Shown here: piece by piece, positions 10,561 through 21,272 of the stretch | Numbering within the stretch: the first letter of the stretch is position 1 | How the letters are laid out: the number at the start of each line of letters is the position of its first letter | Assembly (NCBI GenBank): GCA_038030265.1 | Contig: CM075938.1 | Location: forward strand, 1,713,009 to 1,777,008 | DNA length: 64,000 nucleotides | Direction of reading: 5' to 3' | Source of the DNA: Corythucha ciliata | Taxonomy: Eukaryota; Arthropoda; Insecta; Hemiptera; Tingidae | Position numbers and translations under genes: made by a program | Notes under the pieces: generated by a model | Seen by the model: the letters and a program-made list of their open reading frames with translations, nothing else | The model's database searches: none | What the model was told of the DNA's origin: nothing

Positions 10561-11240
10561 AGTCTGATAAGGTAAAATTGAACCATTTTGTAGGGAGAAT
10601 GTCAGAAAAACTTCCTGCCTGAAATTAACGATTTTACACGTTGACGTTTTAATTTTGGTATAGCCCACGGATGATGTGGCCCTGACTTCGCTCAAATCCT
10701 GGCAAAAATCCACGTGGCCACGAAATCACATCCCTCGGAGCCAAAAACTGCGAAATAGCAAGTTTTGGGTCTATATTATCCTTGAAATTACTAGTTTTCG
10801 ATATTTATTTTAACAATATTGTAAAGTTCCTGGTCTGTAATATCTCAAAATTGAAAGTTTAGGGAATGTTGTTATTTTATTAGAGACCGCGGAACCCGAA
10901 CTAGCCGTCCACGACAGTGCCCTCTGACGAGAAGCCGCAAAGTCTCAACATTTTTTTAGGCAAATATCCGCGAAATTGCAAGTTTCGCAATGGAAGTATG
11001 GTGTTTTTTAGTGGTGTGGACTCTGCGGGCTAGCCGGCCCCGATTAGGACCACGCCAATACCCTGACGAATAGACGGGTAATTGCATCATTTAGAGATTA
11101 ATATTTATGAGCTATAGCAATTTCGGGTCATTTGAGCGAAATTGGAAGTTTCCTAGTGGAACACTCGCGAAATTGATAGTTTTGGGTCTTATCTTAATTT
11201 TAACAAAATTGCATGTTTCGGGACCTTTTTCTTGGCGGCG
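10560..11240 (+). repeat. Family F repeat with two conserved cores
   Basis: CGAAATTGCAAGTTTCGGGTC-like units surround two core types. Core 1 (about 10,890-10,975): GAACCCGAACTAGCCGTCC, ACGACAGTGCCC, AAATATCCGCGAAATTG. Core 2 (about 11,026-11,110): GGGCTAGCCGGCCCCGA, CCCTGACGAATAG, GTAATTGCATCATTTAGAGA. Both cores recur at 31.6-31.9 kb and partly at 43.6-45.6 and 46.3 kb. It ends about 300 bp upstream of GTF3C5. Confidence 0.7.
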
Positions 11241-11558
11241 TTTAAGCATACACTGGGCGGGACGATCGAGACATGATCCGCAAAAACGGAACGGATGGCA
11301 GCCGCAGCCCTACTTTCATCAAGTTAGCAGTTAAAATATCTTGCTGCATGCAGACAGAAGATCTGTGAAAGTTGTTCAAAGCTGATAAAAGTTGTCCCAT
11401 GCTACAGTTGACCACCGAATGGTTGATCTGTGTGGGCACCGGCCACTCTGTTCCTTGTTTTTGTTGTCGTGATAGTGGACTTATCGTGGCAAATTTAGAC
11501 GTTTTGATGCATTTTCCGGGAGTTTTTTGTGTTCACCGAGGAGATTGATTCAAACAGA

Positions 11559-14500
11559 ATGGAAATAGATAAAAGTGGCACCGACAACTCGCTAGTTTGT
11601 GTTGAATACCCGGGCGTGGTTCGGAATGTAGACAAAATGTTGGAAACTCTCGGCGGAGAGCATGAGATTTCTAAGGTACGCCACTGCATATTTGGAAAAT
11701 TACAGTTTTTTTTTCACACTAACTCGTCCCCACCGCCCTACTTGTTCAGGTGTTTTCAAAGAGAAACCGTCGGCTGGAACTCCGATTTAGACCGCAAGAT
11801 GTTTTCTGTAAGCCTGCATGTGGAGACCGCTCCAAAACGAACGCTTTCCTTCTTAAAGTGAAAATTTTAGTGAAGAAGAAGCCGCCCGAATGTTCCGATG
11901 ATGACGAAAGTTGCATCGAATCGGTGCAACGTTGTGAGATAGTCGGCAAAGTCGATACGGTTTACAAGTTCAAAAGTAAGTTGGGGTTCTCATAATTTAG
12001 GCTACCAACCTGTAGCTACTTTGTCTTTTATTGTTTGCAGGTATGTGTGATTTTCAGTTCTTGCCTATGCTTCCAAACGCCGATGGAATTATGGAAGACA
12101 TCAGAGAGAGTTTATTGCCGTCCCGTTTTGACGGAGACTACCTGAAGAAATGGTTGAATTCTCCTTCCGATATATTTTTGCCTCCCGCTGCTTTTTCCAG
12201 GGTCGATTCAGTCTCTCAGAACGTAAGTACCAAGTTTAGAAGACGTAATTAATTCCCTGACGCCAGGCTGATCGTGGTAATTCCCTTGAAATTGTCTTAT
12301 GTTTGGTAAGAGGATCCCATTAGGAATGAAAAACCCACACAAAACAAAACCTGCTATTTAAAGTTTGGTCAAGGAACCCAAGTCAATATTAAAAATCGTG
12401 GTCTCCTTCAGAAATTTTAGGCGAGTTAAATGTGCAGAAATTATAAAATCCCTGTGAAATCGGTCCAAGTGCCCGCTTTAAGACATTCTGCGTCCCCGGG
12501 TGAATCTTCCACCAGTGGCCCGATGAAATTGCCTTTAGGAGCCGCGATTTTAGCTGGTTTTCTCCATTTTAACTGGCGAACGGAGTTTCTCGATTTTAGC
12601 CGCGAATTAGGCATTTTTCTCAATTTTTGCCGTAAAATTGTTTTTTTCCTGGTTTTAGCCGCTAATGAGTGATTTTTCTTAATTTTACGCGTGAATTAGC
12701 GCTTTTTCCCAGTTTTAGCTACGATGTTCCAACTGAAACCACTTGACTTGTCATTTTCTCAAATTATCTAACCTTCTTACACAGCAATTTTTCAAGTCGC
12801 AATATTAGCAATTTTCTAACTTTGATATGTGGATGAGAAGATTTCTTTCAATTTAACCGCGAACTAAATTTTTTCCTAATTTTATCCGCGAATTAGCGCA
12901 ATTTTCTCAATTAGCCGTGGATTAGCGATTTTGTCCACTTTCAGTCACGAAGTTAACTTTAAAAGCCGCACATTAGTGTTTTCTCCATTTTAACGGCGAA
13001 CGCTTAAGCGCTTCTTTTCAATTTAAACTGTGAATAAGTATTCCCCTCCCCCCCCCCATTTTAGCTGCGTATCAGCGATTTTTCCCATTTTACCCGCAAA
13101 TTTACGATTTTTCTCAGTTTTAGCCGCGAATTGGCGATTTTTCTTCATTTTTGCCGTGAATTTGCGTTTTTCTCCATTTTTGCTGTGAATTCGTGTTTTC
13201 CCTGGTGTTAGCAGCTAATGAGCGATTTTCACACATTTTATCCGCGAATAGCAGGTTTTCTTAATTTTAGCCGTGAATTAGCTATTTTTTTTTATTTTTA
13301 GCCGTGAATTAGCGCTTTTTTTCAGTTTGAGCCACGAACTTCTTTCCTTTAGAAGCCGATAATTGGAGTTTTCGTATTTTAACCGCGAATTGATTTTTTT
13401 TCATACGCTTTATCCGCGATTTTAGCGCTTTTTCAGAATTTCAGCAGTGATGTAACGATTTCCCCCGCAAATTAGCCAAGTATTTTTCTTAATTGTAGCC
13501 AGGATTTGGCGCTTTTTCTCACTTCTGTCCGTTCAGCCGTGAATTAGCCATTCATTCACTATCTCAACTTAACCCTCAGATTAGCGTTACTACTCAATTT
13601 TGGGCGCGGGAAGTTGCTTCGAAAATCCTTGAAACTCGAATTAGTGCTTTCCCCCAATATTGGGCGCACAATTAGCACTTTTTCCATACTTTTAGCCGCG
13701 TACCAAGAGCAACACATTTGGGCGCCTTCTGCAATTTTAGCCGCCTAGGGACCTACAAAAACGCTAAGGATTAGCGTATTTTCTGTAGTTGAGCCGCGAA
13801 GTTGCCTGCAAGAGACGCTTTCCTCCCCCCCACCCATAAAAAAGTGGTTATTTTCACAACGCCATCGGCGTGTGACGAAAGAACCACTTTAATCTTAGCG
13901 TGCTCTTCCCTAACTATACGTCACAGAGTGAATGAAATCTCATTTCAGTCACTGCTAGTAGTAGTTTTTCTCTCGGCTTAGTGCGAAACTTCCGCGTAAA
14001 GTGACACTTTCCTCACTGGTTGTGTCGTCCACTAGTCCTCCCCCTCGTTTTGCTTGACACGGTGGCCCCGGCCGGTCGTCTGGCTCCTCCACCCCCACCT
14101 TTAAAATCGGCCTATAAAATAATATCGCCCTATTCGTAAACGAGTTGATTTTTTTTTTTTTTTTTGTCTTCAGAGCTACATGTACCGGAGAGATAAAGCT
14201 GTCAACGGAGATGAAGGCCCTCTCATTGGACGTACAAGAAAGCGACGGTCGGGGCACACCTTGTTCCTTTCATTCGACGCTGAGTCTGTGCCGGGTAAGC
14301 CGAGAGACAAAGCTTTAAAACTTCTTGACGTCAAGTTTTTAAACGGACGTCACATCGAGTTGATGAGAAAATGTTTCAACGAGCGTCCCGTGTGGTCCAA
14401 GTTGGGTCTCATGTGTGTCACTGGGTTCACTCACGAGCACCTCAAATATCTGCTGCCTTCTGTCGCCTATTACTTTGTGACGGGCCCATTTCGTATCATG

Positions 14501-15346
14501 TGGATTCGTTTTGGTTATGACCCGAGGAAGGATCCTCAGGCTCGAATTTATCAGACTCTCGACTACAGAATAAGGGCTCCAGGTATTGGATTCTCTTTTA
14601 TTTCATTGTAGTTGAGGGTAGAAGTCCAGGACCCGGGTTGATTCCTTGTCAGACTCACATTTCCTAACCTTCAAAAAAGACTCACGGCTTTAATTTTTTT
14701 CTCCATTTTAGCCGGCCTACTTAGCCTAGTCAAATCCAAGCGAAACTCGGCCGCTTACATTCTCCCGATGAAATCGCACTCGTCTGCTAAATCCGTCATT
14801 CTTGACAAAAGGCCAATTTTGGAGGAGCGCGAAGAACCGCCAATGGCTGACCAACAACAGGGGTCGCTTAAAAAAGACTCGCACGTATTAACCCCTGAAT
14901 CCGTACCACCGGCGCGACAAATGTTCTACCAGGTTAGTGTCAGTCTCGTGAAGACTTTTTAATGTGTTTTTTTTTTTTTAATTTGCCCTTTTTCCAGTAC
15001 TGTGACGTGAAGATTCCTGAAATTGAGGCGATGCTCGGGAGACTTCCAAAATTGCCCCCAAATGCCACGTGTGATCCCAAACACGGGTGGCTACCACCTG
15101 GCTTTGACAGTCAGTGTCGAACGATCATCAATAGAATTGTTTTGGAGCTCTTAAAAAAAGAGAATGCCGCACGTAAGTGGGGGGAAAAAGTATAGGATGA
15201 AACATGTCACGAATTGTTTTTTTTTAGGATTTGGAAATACGAACGAGGACCCGGAAGAAGATGAAGTAGAAGCTGACGATTCAAGCGATGCTGATGAATT
15301 GGGCGTGCGGGAGGAATTCGACGACGATGACATTGATGCTGCATGA
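11559..15346 (+). CDS. GTF3C5: General transcription factor 3C subunit 5 (TFIIIC63 / tau95 homologue), 7 exons
   Basis: Subunit of TFIIIC, which binds the A and B boxes of tRNA genes and recruits TFIIIB for RNA polymerase III. Exons: 11559-11675, 11750-11975, 12041-12222, 14174-14582, 14712-14932, 14998-15172, 15228-15346. All introns are GT-AG and phases are consistent, giving 482 aa (human about 519). Diagnostic blocks align in order with human GTF3C5: LVCVEYPGVVRNVDKMLETL near the N terminus, RRLELRFRPQD, VYKFKSMCDFQFLPML, the central RPVWSK with AYYFVTGPFRIMWIRFGYDP, and ARQMFYQYCDVKIPEIEAML. The C terminus is an acidic Glu/Asp tail, as in the family. ATG 11,559 is the first in frame. Intron 3 is 1,951 bp and mainly family A minisatellite; the others are 55-129 bp. 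Convergent with TFIIB, stop codons 202 bp apart. Confidence 0.95.
12540..13860 (+). repeat. Family A minisatellite inside GTF3C5 intron 3
   Basis: About 40 units of TTAGCCGCGAATTAGCG plus CTTTTTCTCAATT variants, with C runs near 13,047 and 13,824. It accounts for most of the only long intron of the gene, so it is probably an insertion into an originally short intron. Clear transposon ends were not found here. Confidence 0.8.
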
Positions 15347-15463
15347 TCAGGTTTTATTTTTTATCTCTGCGTTTATCACATCTCAGCATTCGAAACAACG
15401 TGTTTTTAGAACTGTCTAGAAAAGTAGAACAGTTTGTCCTGAACTGAAGATCATGATCTACAG

Positions 15464-15502
15464 TTTATTAAGAAATCGTACGTAGTTTGGTATGAAAATA
15501 AA
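15464..15502. promoter_or_regulatory. Overlapping convergent poly(A) signals
   Basis: GTF3C5 (plus) has AATAAA at 15,497-15,502. TFIIB (minus) has AATAAA at 15,469-15,464, which is TTTATT on plus. Cleavage 10-30 bases past each signal would make the two 3' UTRs overlap by roughly 60-90 bases. Confidence 0.6.
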
Positions 15503-15548
15503 ACGTATTCGGTTTTTTTGTACAAACAGGGAGACAGTTCCGCCCATT

Positions 15549-16855
15549 TTACATCATGGGCAATTGTTCGATAGGGGTGGTGAACGTAAATTCAGCCGGG
15601 AACAATTTGGCCGCATGAGGGTACATAAGTTTGTACGAGTGACGAATCGTGACGTCGGCAACACCCGCGATGTCACCAATTTCCTTTTGACTCCGTTTGT
15701 CATCTGAGGCTTGAGACGCCATGTAGATGGCAGCTGCAGCCACAGATATGGGCGAACGCCCGGCAACGATGTCCATTTCAACGGCTTTGCGCGCGATATG
15801 TGTGGCAGCTCGTTGAACCATAATTGGAAGCCCTGAGAGAGAGAAAAAAAAAAATGATACAAAAAATATACGTAGGACAACATTAGGATGAAACATTTTG
15901 TTGACGGAACTTACCAAGATTGGAACAAAAACGCGACATGAAATCGCCTGTCGTAATGAGATCAACGCTTGTTTCGAGCGCTTTCAGAATCAACTTGAAA
16001 CATCGTCCAATTTCTTTTTTGCTGATTTTGCTGACAGCGCATATTTCCTGAAAACAAGGGAAAATTAGGAGTTTACCAATGCCTCACGCAAAACTCATTT
16101 TGTTTATCGATACCTTAAAAGTACGAGGTACACCTTCCTGTCGACAGGCAATATAGAGACACGCCGAAGCAATCGCGTCGTTTGCACGACCTTTCAAGTT
16201 CTTACCGTCGTGAACTTGCTTGAAGAGATTGTTCGCGCGGTCCACAATAGTCTTTGGTAAATTAATACGATCCGCCATGCTGTTGATTTCTTTAAAAGCG
16301 TTGATCAAAGCTCTATCTGAACTGCTCATCTGAGAATAAAAGTCGCAAAATGAAAAATTAGTCGATTACGGGAACACCCACATTCCTCATCATTGTTGAA
16401 ACGCACAGTTCTTCTGTTCTGGTATTTTGACACTCCAAAATTGTCGAAAGACGCGTCACCGCGACCTGGACCGATCATTGTAGACAGATCGGAACCATTC
16501 AAAAGAGGATTCTCAGGACCACCCACACGGGACGGATCGACGCCACTTTTCTCGTTACTGAATGTACGCCACTCAGAACCGACGTCTATGACCCTTAAAA
16601 TACAGAAGCACAAAATTCAAGACCGTGTCGAATTTGAATTTTTACCCGTTATTTAAGAACCTGTCTCCGACGACCAAACCACACTCCGAGCAAATCTGAT
16701 CCCCCGCTCGATAATCTTCGATGAGAGGAGCGTCGGGGTGTGCGTTGCAACACACTTTATTGGTTTCGTACCTAACGATTGCAAAATCATACCTCATTTT
16801 CTACCTAAAGGCAGGTGGTAAACGAAATCAAGACTTACCCAGATGAGCTAGCCAT
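15549..16855 (-). CDS. TfIIB: Transcription initiation factor IIB, 6 exons
   Basis: Core RNA polymerase II initiation factor; it binds TBP-DNA and recruits polymerase. Exons in transcript order: 16855-16839, 16771-16661, 16593-16407, 16329-16114, 16047-15915, 15832-15549; all GT-AG, 315 aa (human 316). Residues about 11-40 form the zinc ribbon (C-x2-H then C-x2-[13 protein letters not shown]). The B-finger follows ([12 protein letters not shown], then [12 protein letters not shown]). Two cyclin-like repeats then run to the C terminus; markers are [50 protein letters not shown] and [19 protein letters not shown]. The C-terminal [10 protein letters not shown] ends at TAA 15,549. The first exon encodes only MASSSG. 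It is strongly conserved with no sign of decay. Its promoter lies in the gap from 16,856 to about 17,100. Confidence 0.97.
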
Positions 16856-17867
16856 TTTTCAGTAAAATGAGTCCACAATTTAGACGTCAGGCAAAGTGAA
16901 AGTCTTGCGACGCTGTGAGTTTTGTTTGAAATCACTCTTCACCGTTCACAATACAATGTCCATTATGAAAAACAAAACTAACTCCTCCTTATTATCGTTC
17001 GAAAAAAACTAAAATATATGTTTCTTCCAAACAAATAGAATTAATGTAGCACTTGTGATGAGCGTTCCATGTTCAGCGTATCTTTACTTGGGAAGTCCTA
17101 AAATCCTGAGACTTCGCCTATCACTTTAGAGTGGAGGTTATACGATTGTTTATTCCCCCTCCCCTTCAGCTCCTTCAGTTCACAACATCATCATCATCTC
17201 TCAACCCCCATTCGCTGGCTTTAACACATTTCATTTTGAAAAATGCTCTATTGCCATCGGTCATGGTCTGCAACATGAGTAATGTTGTGGTTTTTCATGT
17301 TTCAGAACATTTATAACACTAATTTTCCATACGTTTCCCCAAAATCATATTTTCAAGTGGGAGTTCCTCTACCTCACCAAAAAGCCCATCAAACGGATCA
17401 AAGGGATGGGCAGTTGCCATCAACAACAAATTTTCTGAACAAAAAGAAGAAATTGACACCCCTCCAATCGACATATGTCTACGACTTAAAATAAAGAAAA
17501 ACCCAAAACGTTCTCTGACTATGCCTTCAGCACAAAAAGGCGAAAGCTCAGGAAACGAAGAAGTAGAAGAAGAAAAAAGCCAACACCCTAAAAATATAAC
17601 ATTAATCGGGATGGGCATGAATTAAAAAACGTTAAAGTTCGAAGATGTTTTACAGTTAATTCAAGGGGTGAAATTTGAAAAAAGCTCTCGCAGACGCGCT
17701 CCCGTAGAATTTTTGATTGTTAGGGAGGGGGGGGGAGACAATTTCAGTTGTGATTCCGAAGATGGTGAGCAACAGCCCCAACTATGGAAAAATAAATACT
17801 GATGAAGTGATGACGCACGCGAGGGGGCAAAAGTGAGAACAAAAAACAGATTGAATACATCCAAACA
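16856..17867. other. Region upstream of TFIIB, otherwise featureless
   Basis: It should contain the TFIIB promoter; no clear TATA box is identified. AT-rich unique sequence follows, with a short G run near 17,728. No coding signal is supported. Confidence 0.4.
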
Positions 17868-18020
17868 CCATTCTGGGAGTCAACCGTGAGCCCAGCGTTA
17901 AAAAGTAACGAAGGCGGTGACTTATAAGGACGCTTTATCACAAATAATGTTGTAACGCCATAGATACAGCGATTGACGGGATTTTTAAGCCAGCTCATGG
18001 TTGACCCTCTGGGCAGGGAA
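17868..18020. repeat. Palindromic dispersed repeat, shared with 49,919-50,000
   Basis: The left side (CTGGGAGTCAACCGTGAGC) and the right side read as complement (AGAGGGTCAACCATGAGCTG) are related inverted ends about 150 bp apart. The complement of 17,930-18,012 matches 49,919-50,000, including AAAAATCCCGTCAATCGC and GGCGTTA. Either a MITE or the tail of a SINE-like family. Confidence 0.55.
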
Positions 18021-18135
18021 AGGACTTGATGAGTCTCTTATTGAGTTTTATTGAGAAAGAAATCCACTCAAAGCACTCAAATAGCCATATCAGGTCTTGA
18101 GAGTTCCAGAATATTGCGGTTATTTGTGGTGTAGT

Positions 18136-18660
18136 CAGGGCCGGATTTAAGGGGACAAGATTCCCCTAGGCAGAGTATGGAAGGGCCCCATTTTCTCTAC
18201 CCAACCACGAAACCGATCCACTGCCAGGTGGTCATTAAGGGGGAGATGCACATGTGTTTCCTCGACCCCCCTCCAATCATACCTCGCCCACTCCGCGTTA
18301 CGGAAATTACCGCCGTATTTCTGCACCAATCGTGGACTTCAAGGGCTCATTTAAATCTTCAGGAAATTCCGCACAAGCGTACGATCTTCCTTTTTCATAT
18401 TTCATCCCTAAAATAACTGTAAGACGCACACAAACTTTTACCTTGAAAATTCACACTCTTTCGACGACTTATTTAGGAAAGCAAGATCGTACGCTTGTGC
18501 GGAATTTCCTGAAGATTTAAATGAGCCCTTGAAGTCCACGATTGGTGCAGAAATACAGCGGTAATTTCCGTAACGCGGAGTAGGCGAGGTATGATTGGAG
18601 GGGGGTCGAGGAAACACATGTACAACTCCCCCTTAAAAAGCTTAGAAGATTTATGGCCGT
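18136..18660. mobile_element. Fold-back element, 150-bp arms
   Basis: Arms 18,235-18,388 and 18,484-18,635 are near-identical inverted copies (for example ACCAATCGTGGACTTCAAGG against its complement) around a 95-bp spacer. It lies just inside a hAT-like end, CAGGGCCGGATTTAAGGGG, at 18,136. Non-coding; small open frames on both strands are mirror images of each other. Confidence 0.8.
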
Positions 18661-18689
18661 ATTCAGAGACCTTCCTTATCTGAGCCTTA

Positions 18690-19440
18690 ACTTATAAGTT
18701 GATAAAATAGCCCAACTGGTGATGCCCGCTCTAAATATGTCCAAAACTGACAATTCTCTCCCTGAAAATACGTGAACAGGTGAATCCTACTCCAAAAATA
18801 ACGAAATCATGTTTGGGCAGAAAATGCTCAAACAACCCGTTCTCGCCTTGGCTTTTGACGTACGAATTCACTCGCGCCTCTATGCGCCCTAGAAATAGCC
18901 AAACTGAGTGTTCAAGTCATAAAATTGGCAAATTTGACTGCCATCAGTTTTTAAGCCAAAATCGAGAAATGCGCTCTAATAATAGATAAACTGACAATTT
19001 GCGCCTTGGAAATACCCAAATTAACGACGATTCCTTTGCTGAAAATTTGCTAAACTGACGATTCGCACCTAGGAAATGGCTTAATTAGGGAATTCCCGCT
19101 CTAAAAATGGCAAAACGGACCATTCGAACACTAAAATGGCAAAACTGACGATTCAGGCTCTGAAAATATCACACTGACTATATTATTCTCGCCCTAGAAA
19201 TGCCAATTCACAGCGCGTTGAAAAAAGCCATACTGGCTATTCACGCCGAAAAATTGACAAAAATGATTCTATGTATGCATAACTTGTGGCCTATAAATAG
19301 TTGAACTGACGAATCGCGCTTTCATAGGCCTAACAAGATGATCCCTGCCTCAAAAATCGCAAAACTGCAAGCCTAGAAACTGGATAATGTCTGAATTGAC
19401 GATTCATGCCCCGAAAATAGCAAAACTGGCTATTCATCAT
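18690..19440 (+). repeat. Family G minisatellite array
   Basis: Blocks AAAACTGACGATTCGCGC, CTAGAAATGGCAAAACTG and variants at about 30-35 bp. The same family is present inverted at 56,420-57,187 and 57,340-57,410. Confidence 0.7.
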
Positions 19441-19499
19441 ACCAAGGGCGTCGCGTCGCCGGCCATTGGGCCGGGGAAGGGCAGCCAGGATTTTGTTTT

Positions 19500-20390
19500 G
19501 GCGGGAAGGGGGTGGCAGTGATTGGACATTTGCTGTGCCTGGACCTTTGCTGAGGTCGGAGCTTTGCTGTGGTTGGAGTTTTGCTGTGGTTGGAGTTTTG
19601 CTGTGGTTAGAGCTTATCGTAGTTGGAGGATTGCTGTAGTTGGAGCTTTGCTGTGGTTGGAGTTTTGCTGTGGTTAGAACTTATTGATGTTGGTGCTTTG
19701 CTGTGGTTAGAGCTTATCGTAGTTGGAGGATTGCTGTGGTTGGATCTTTGCTGTGGTTGGAGCTTAACTGTGGTTCGGAGGTTCTAAATGTGGTTAGAGC
19801 TTATTGTAGTTGGAGCTTTGCTGTGGTTCGACCTTCACTGTGGTTGGAGCTTTGCTGTGGTTGGAGCTTTGCTGTGGTTGGAGCTTTGCTGTGGTTGGAG
19901 TTTTGCTGTGGTCGGAGCTTTGCTGTGGTTGGAGTTTTGCTAAGGTTGGAGTTTTGCTGTGGTTGGAGCTTAACTGTGGTTCGGAGGTTCTAAATGTGGT
20001 TAGAGCTTATTGTAGTTGGAGCTTTGCTGTGGTTCGACCTTTACTGTGGTTGGAGCTTTTCTGTGGTTGGAGCTTTGCTGTGGTTGGAGCTTTGCTGTGG
20101 TTGGCGCTTTGCTGTGGTTAGAGCTTATCGTAGTTGGAGGATTGCTGTGGTTGGAGCTTTGCTGTGGTTGGAGTTTTGCTGTGGTTGGAGCTTTGCTGTG
20201 GTTGGAGCTTATCGCAGTTGGAGGATTGCTGTGGTTGGAGCTTTGCTGTGGTTGGCGCTTTGCTGTGGTTAGAGCTTATTGATGTTGGTGCTTTGCTGTG
20301 GTTAGAGCTTATCGTAGTTAGAGGATTGCTGTGGTTGGAGTTTTGCTGTGGTTAGAGCTTTGCTGGACTTGGAGTTTTGCTGGAGTTGGA
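19500..20390 (+). repeat. Family D 17-bp array
   Basis: About 50 copies of GGAGCTTTGCTGTGGTT, much better preserved than the copies at 3.4-3.8 kb. Variant blocks (AGAGCTTATCGTAGTTGG, GGTTCTAAATGTGG) recur at longer intervals, giving a higher-order pattern. Because 17 is not a multiple of three, all three forward frames carry related Trp/Leu/Cys-rich peptides and stay open. I do not call these as genes. Confidence 0.9.
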
Positions 20391-20410
20391 GCTGTGGGTG
20401 TCTCTCATCC

Positions 20411-20640
20411 TGAAGGACGGGACCACGACCGTAGCGGTCCAGCCAGCTACCAGCCGATATCGCTCATATCAGCCGAAGCGAAACCTCTCGAACGCCTGAT
20501 CCTCAACCGGTTACTACTGTTTACATGAACGACGTCACCGATGGCAATTCGGAGGAATTCCTCATCGCTCCACAGAACATGCCATCATCAACCTCCAGCA
20601 GCAGGTCGCGAATTCCTCCGGCCGCATCGTCGCTGTGGCT
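20411..20640 (+). pseudogene. Non-LTR retrotransposon reverse transcriptase fragment
   Basis: One frame gives SGPASYQPISLISAEAKPLE followed by RLILNRLL, the RT block SYRPISLLxxxxKLLERLILNRL. After a TGA and a frame change comes QFGGIPHRSTEHAIINLQQQ, the next RT block (QFGFRxxHSTxHAI). Both lie before the catalytic YADD region, which is absent. So it is a frameshifted, truncated relic of a jockey- or CR1-like LINE. It abuts the end of the 17-bp array. Confidence 0.75.
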
Positions 20641-21263
20641 AGATGTCCCTAAAGTCCCACAACCCAATAGTTTTGAAAATTAAAAAAAAAATATTGGGCC
20701 TGATTTTATTTGAACGGATCGTGTTTTCATGAGTTTTGGTACTCAAGCTATCACGACAGCATGATTTTGGAAAATGTGTTGTTTCTTTTGTTTGTTTGTT
20801 TTTGTTCTTTTACTTTTTTACTTATTTTATTTATTCACTTATTTATTTACTAATTTTTTATTTCTTAACTATGCTGGGCTGAATGCAGGGCTGGGACCTC
20901 TCTGGGAGGGCTTCTGACCCCCAAAACCCTCCCCATGGGCAGGGCTGGGCAGTAATTGAATTACGTAATTCAATTACAATTAGTAATTGGTAATTTGTAA
21001 TTGATAACAACACGTCATTGTAAGTGGTAATTTGTAATTAAAAGCACTTTTTCGAAGTAATTTTTAATTAACAATTACCAATTACATTTCTTCGAAAACT
21101 CAGCGAGTACTATTTCGCGCCTTACTTGGAGCTTTTGGATGAGTTTTTGCATGAAATTCTCTGAAAAATAAGAGTTTCAAAGCAATTATGACACGAGCGA
21201 TATCCTCGAGCTTAGGGTTGCCAATTTGAAATTTCAGATAAACGGTACAAAAGTTTCAAACCC
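20641..21263. other. Intergenic; TAATTGAATTAC-rich repeat
   Basis: T-rich to 20,880. 20,940-21,090 starts CAGGGCTGGGCAGTAATTG and contains overlapping TAATTGAATTAC and GTAATTGGTAATTTG blocks, resembling a terminal region seen in hAT-like elements. 21,090-21,263 shows nothing recognised except AGGGTTGCCAATTTG at 21,218. Confidence 0.45.
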
Positions 21264-21272
21264 CAAACCAGT

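Noticed and set aside
11529..11558. Upstream extension of the GTF3C5 frame
   Set aside because: The frame upstream begins at GTG, not ATG; the first ATG is 11,559 and leads into the conserved VCVEYPGVV block.
11676..11690. GTACGCCACTG as a hAT-like end
   Set aside because: It is the donor side of GTF3C5 intron 1; no partner end or duplication, so chance similarity.
15554..15883. Frames antisense to or shifted within TFIIB exon 6
   Set aside because: Shadows of the conserved TFIIB frame.
19703..20355. Several overlapping plus-strand open frames of 65-103 codons
   Set aside because: Readthrough of a 17-bp tandem repeat with no stop in the main unit; same peptide pattern in all three frames, no start or splice context.
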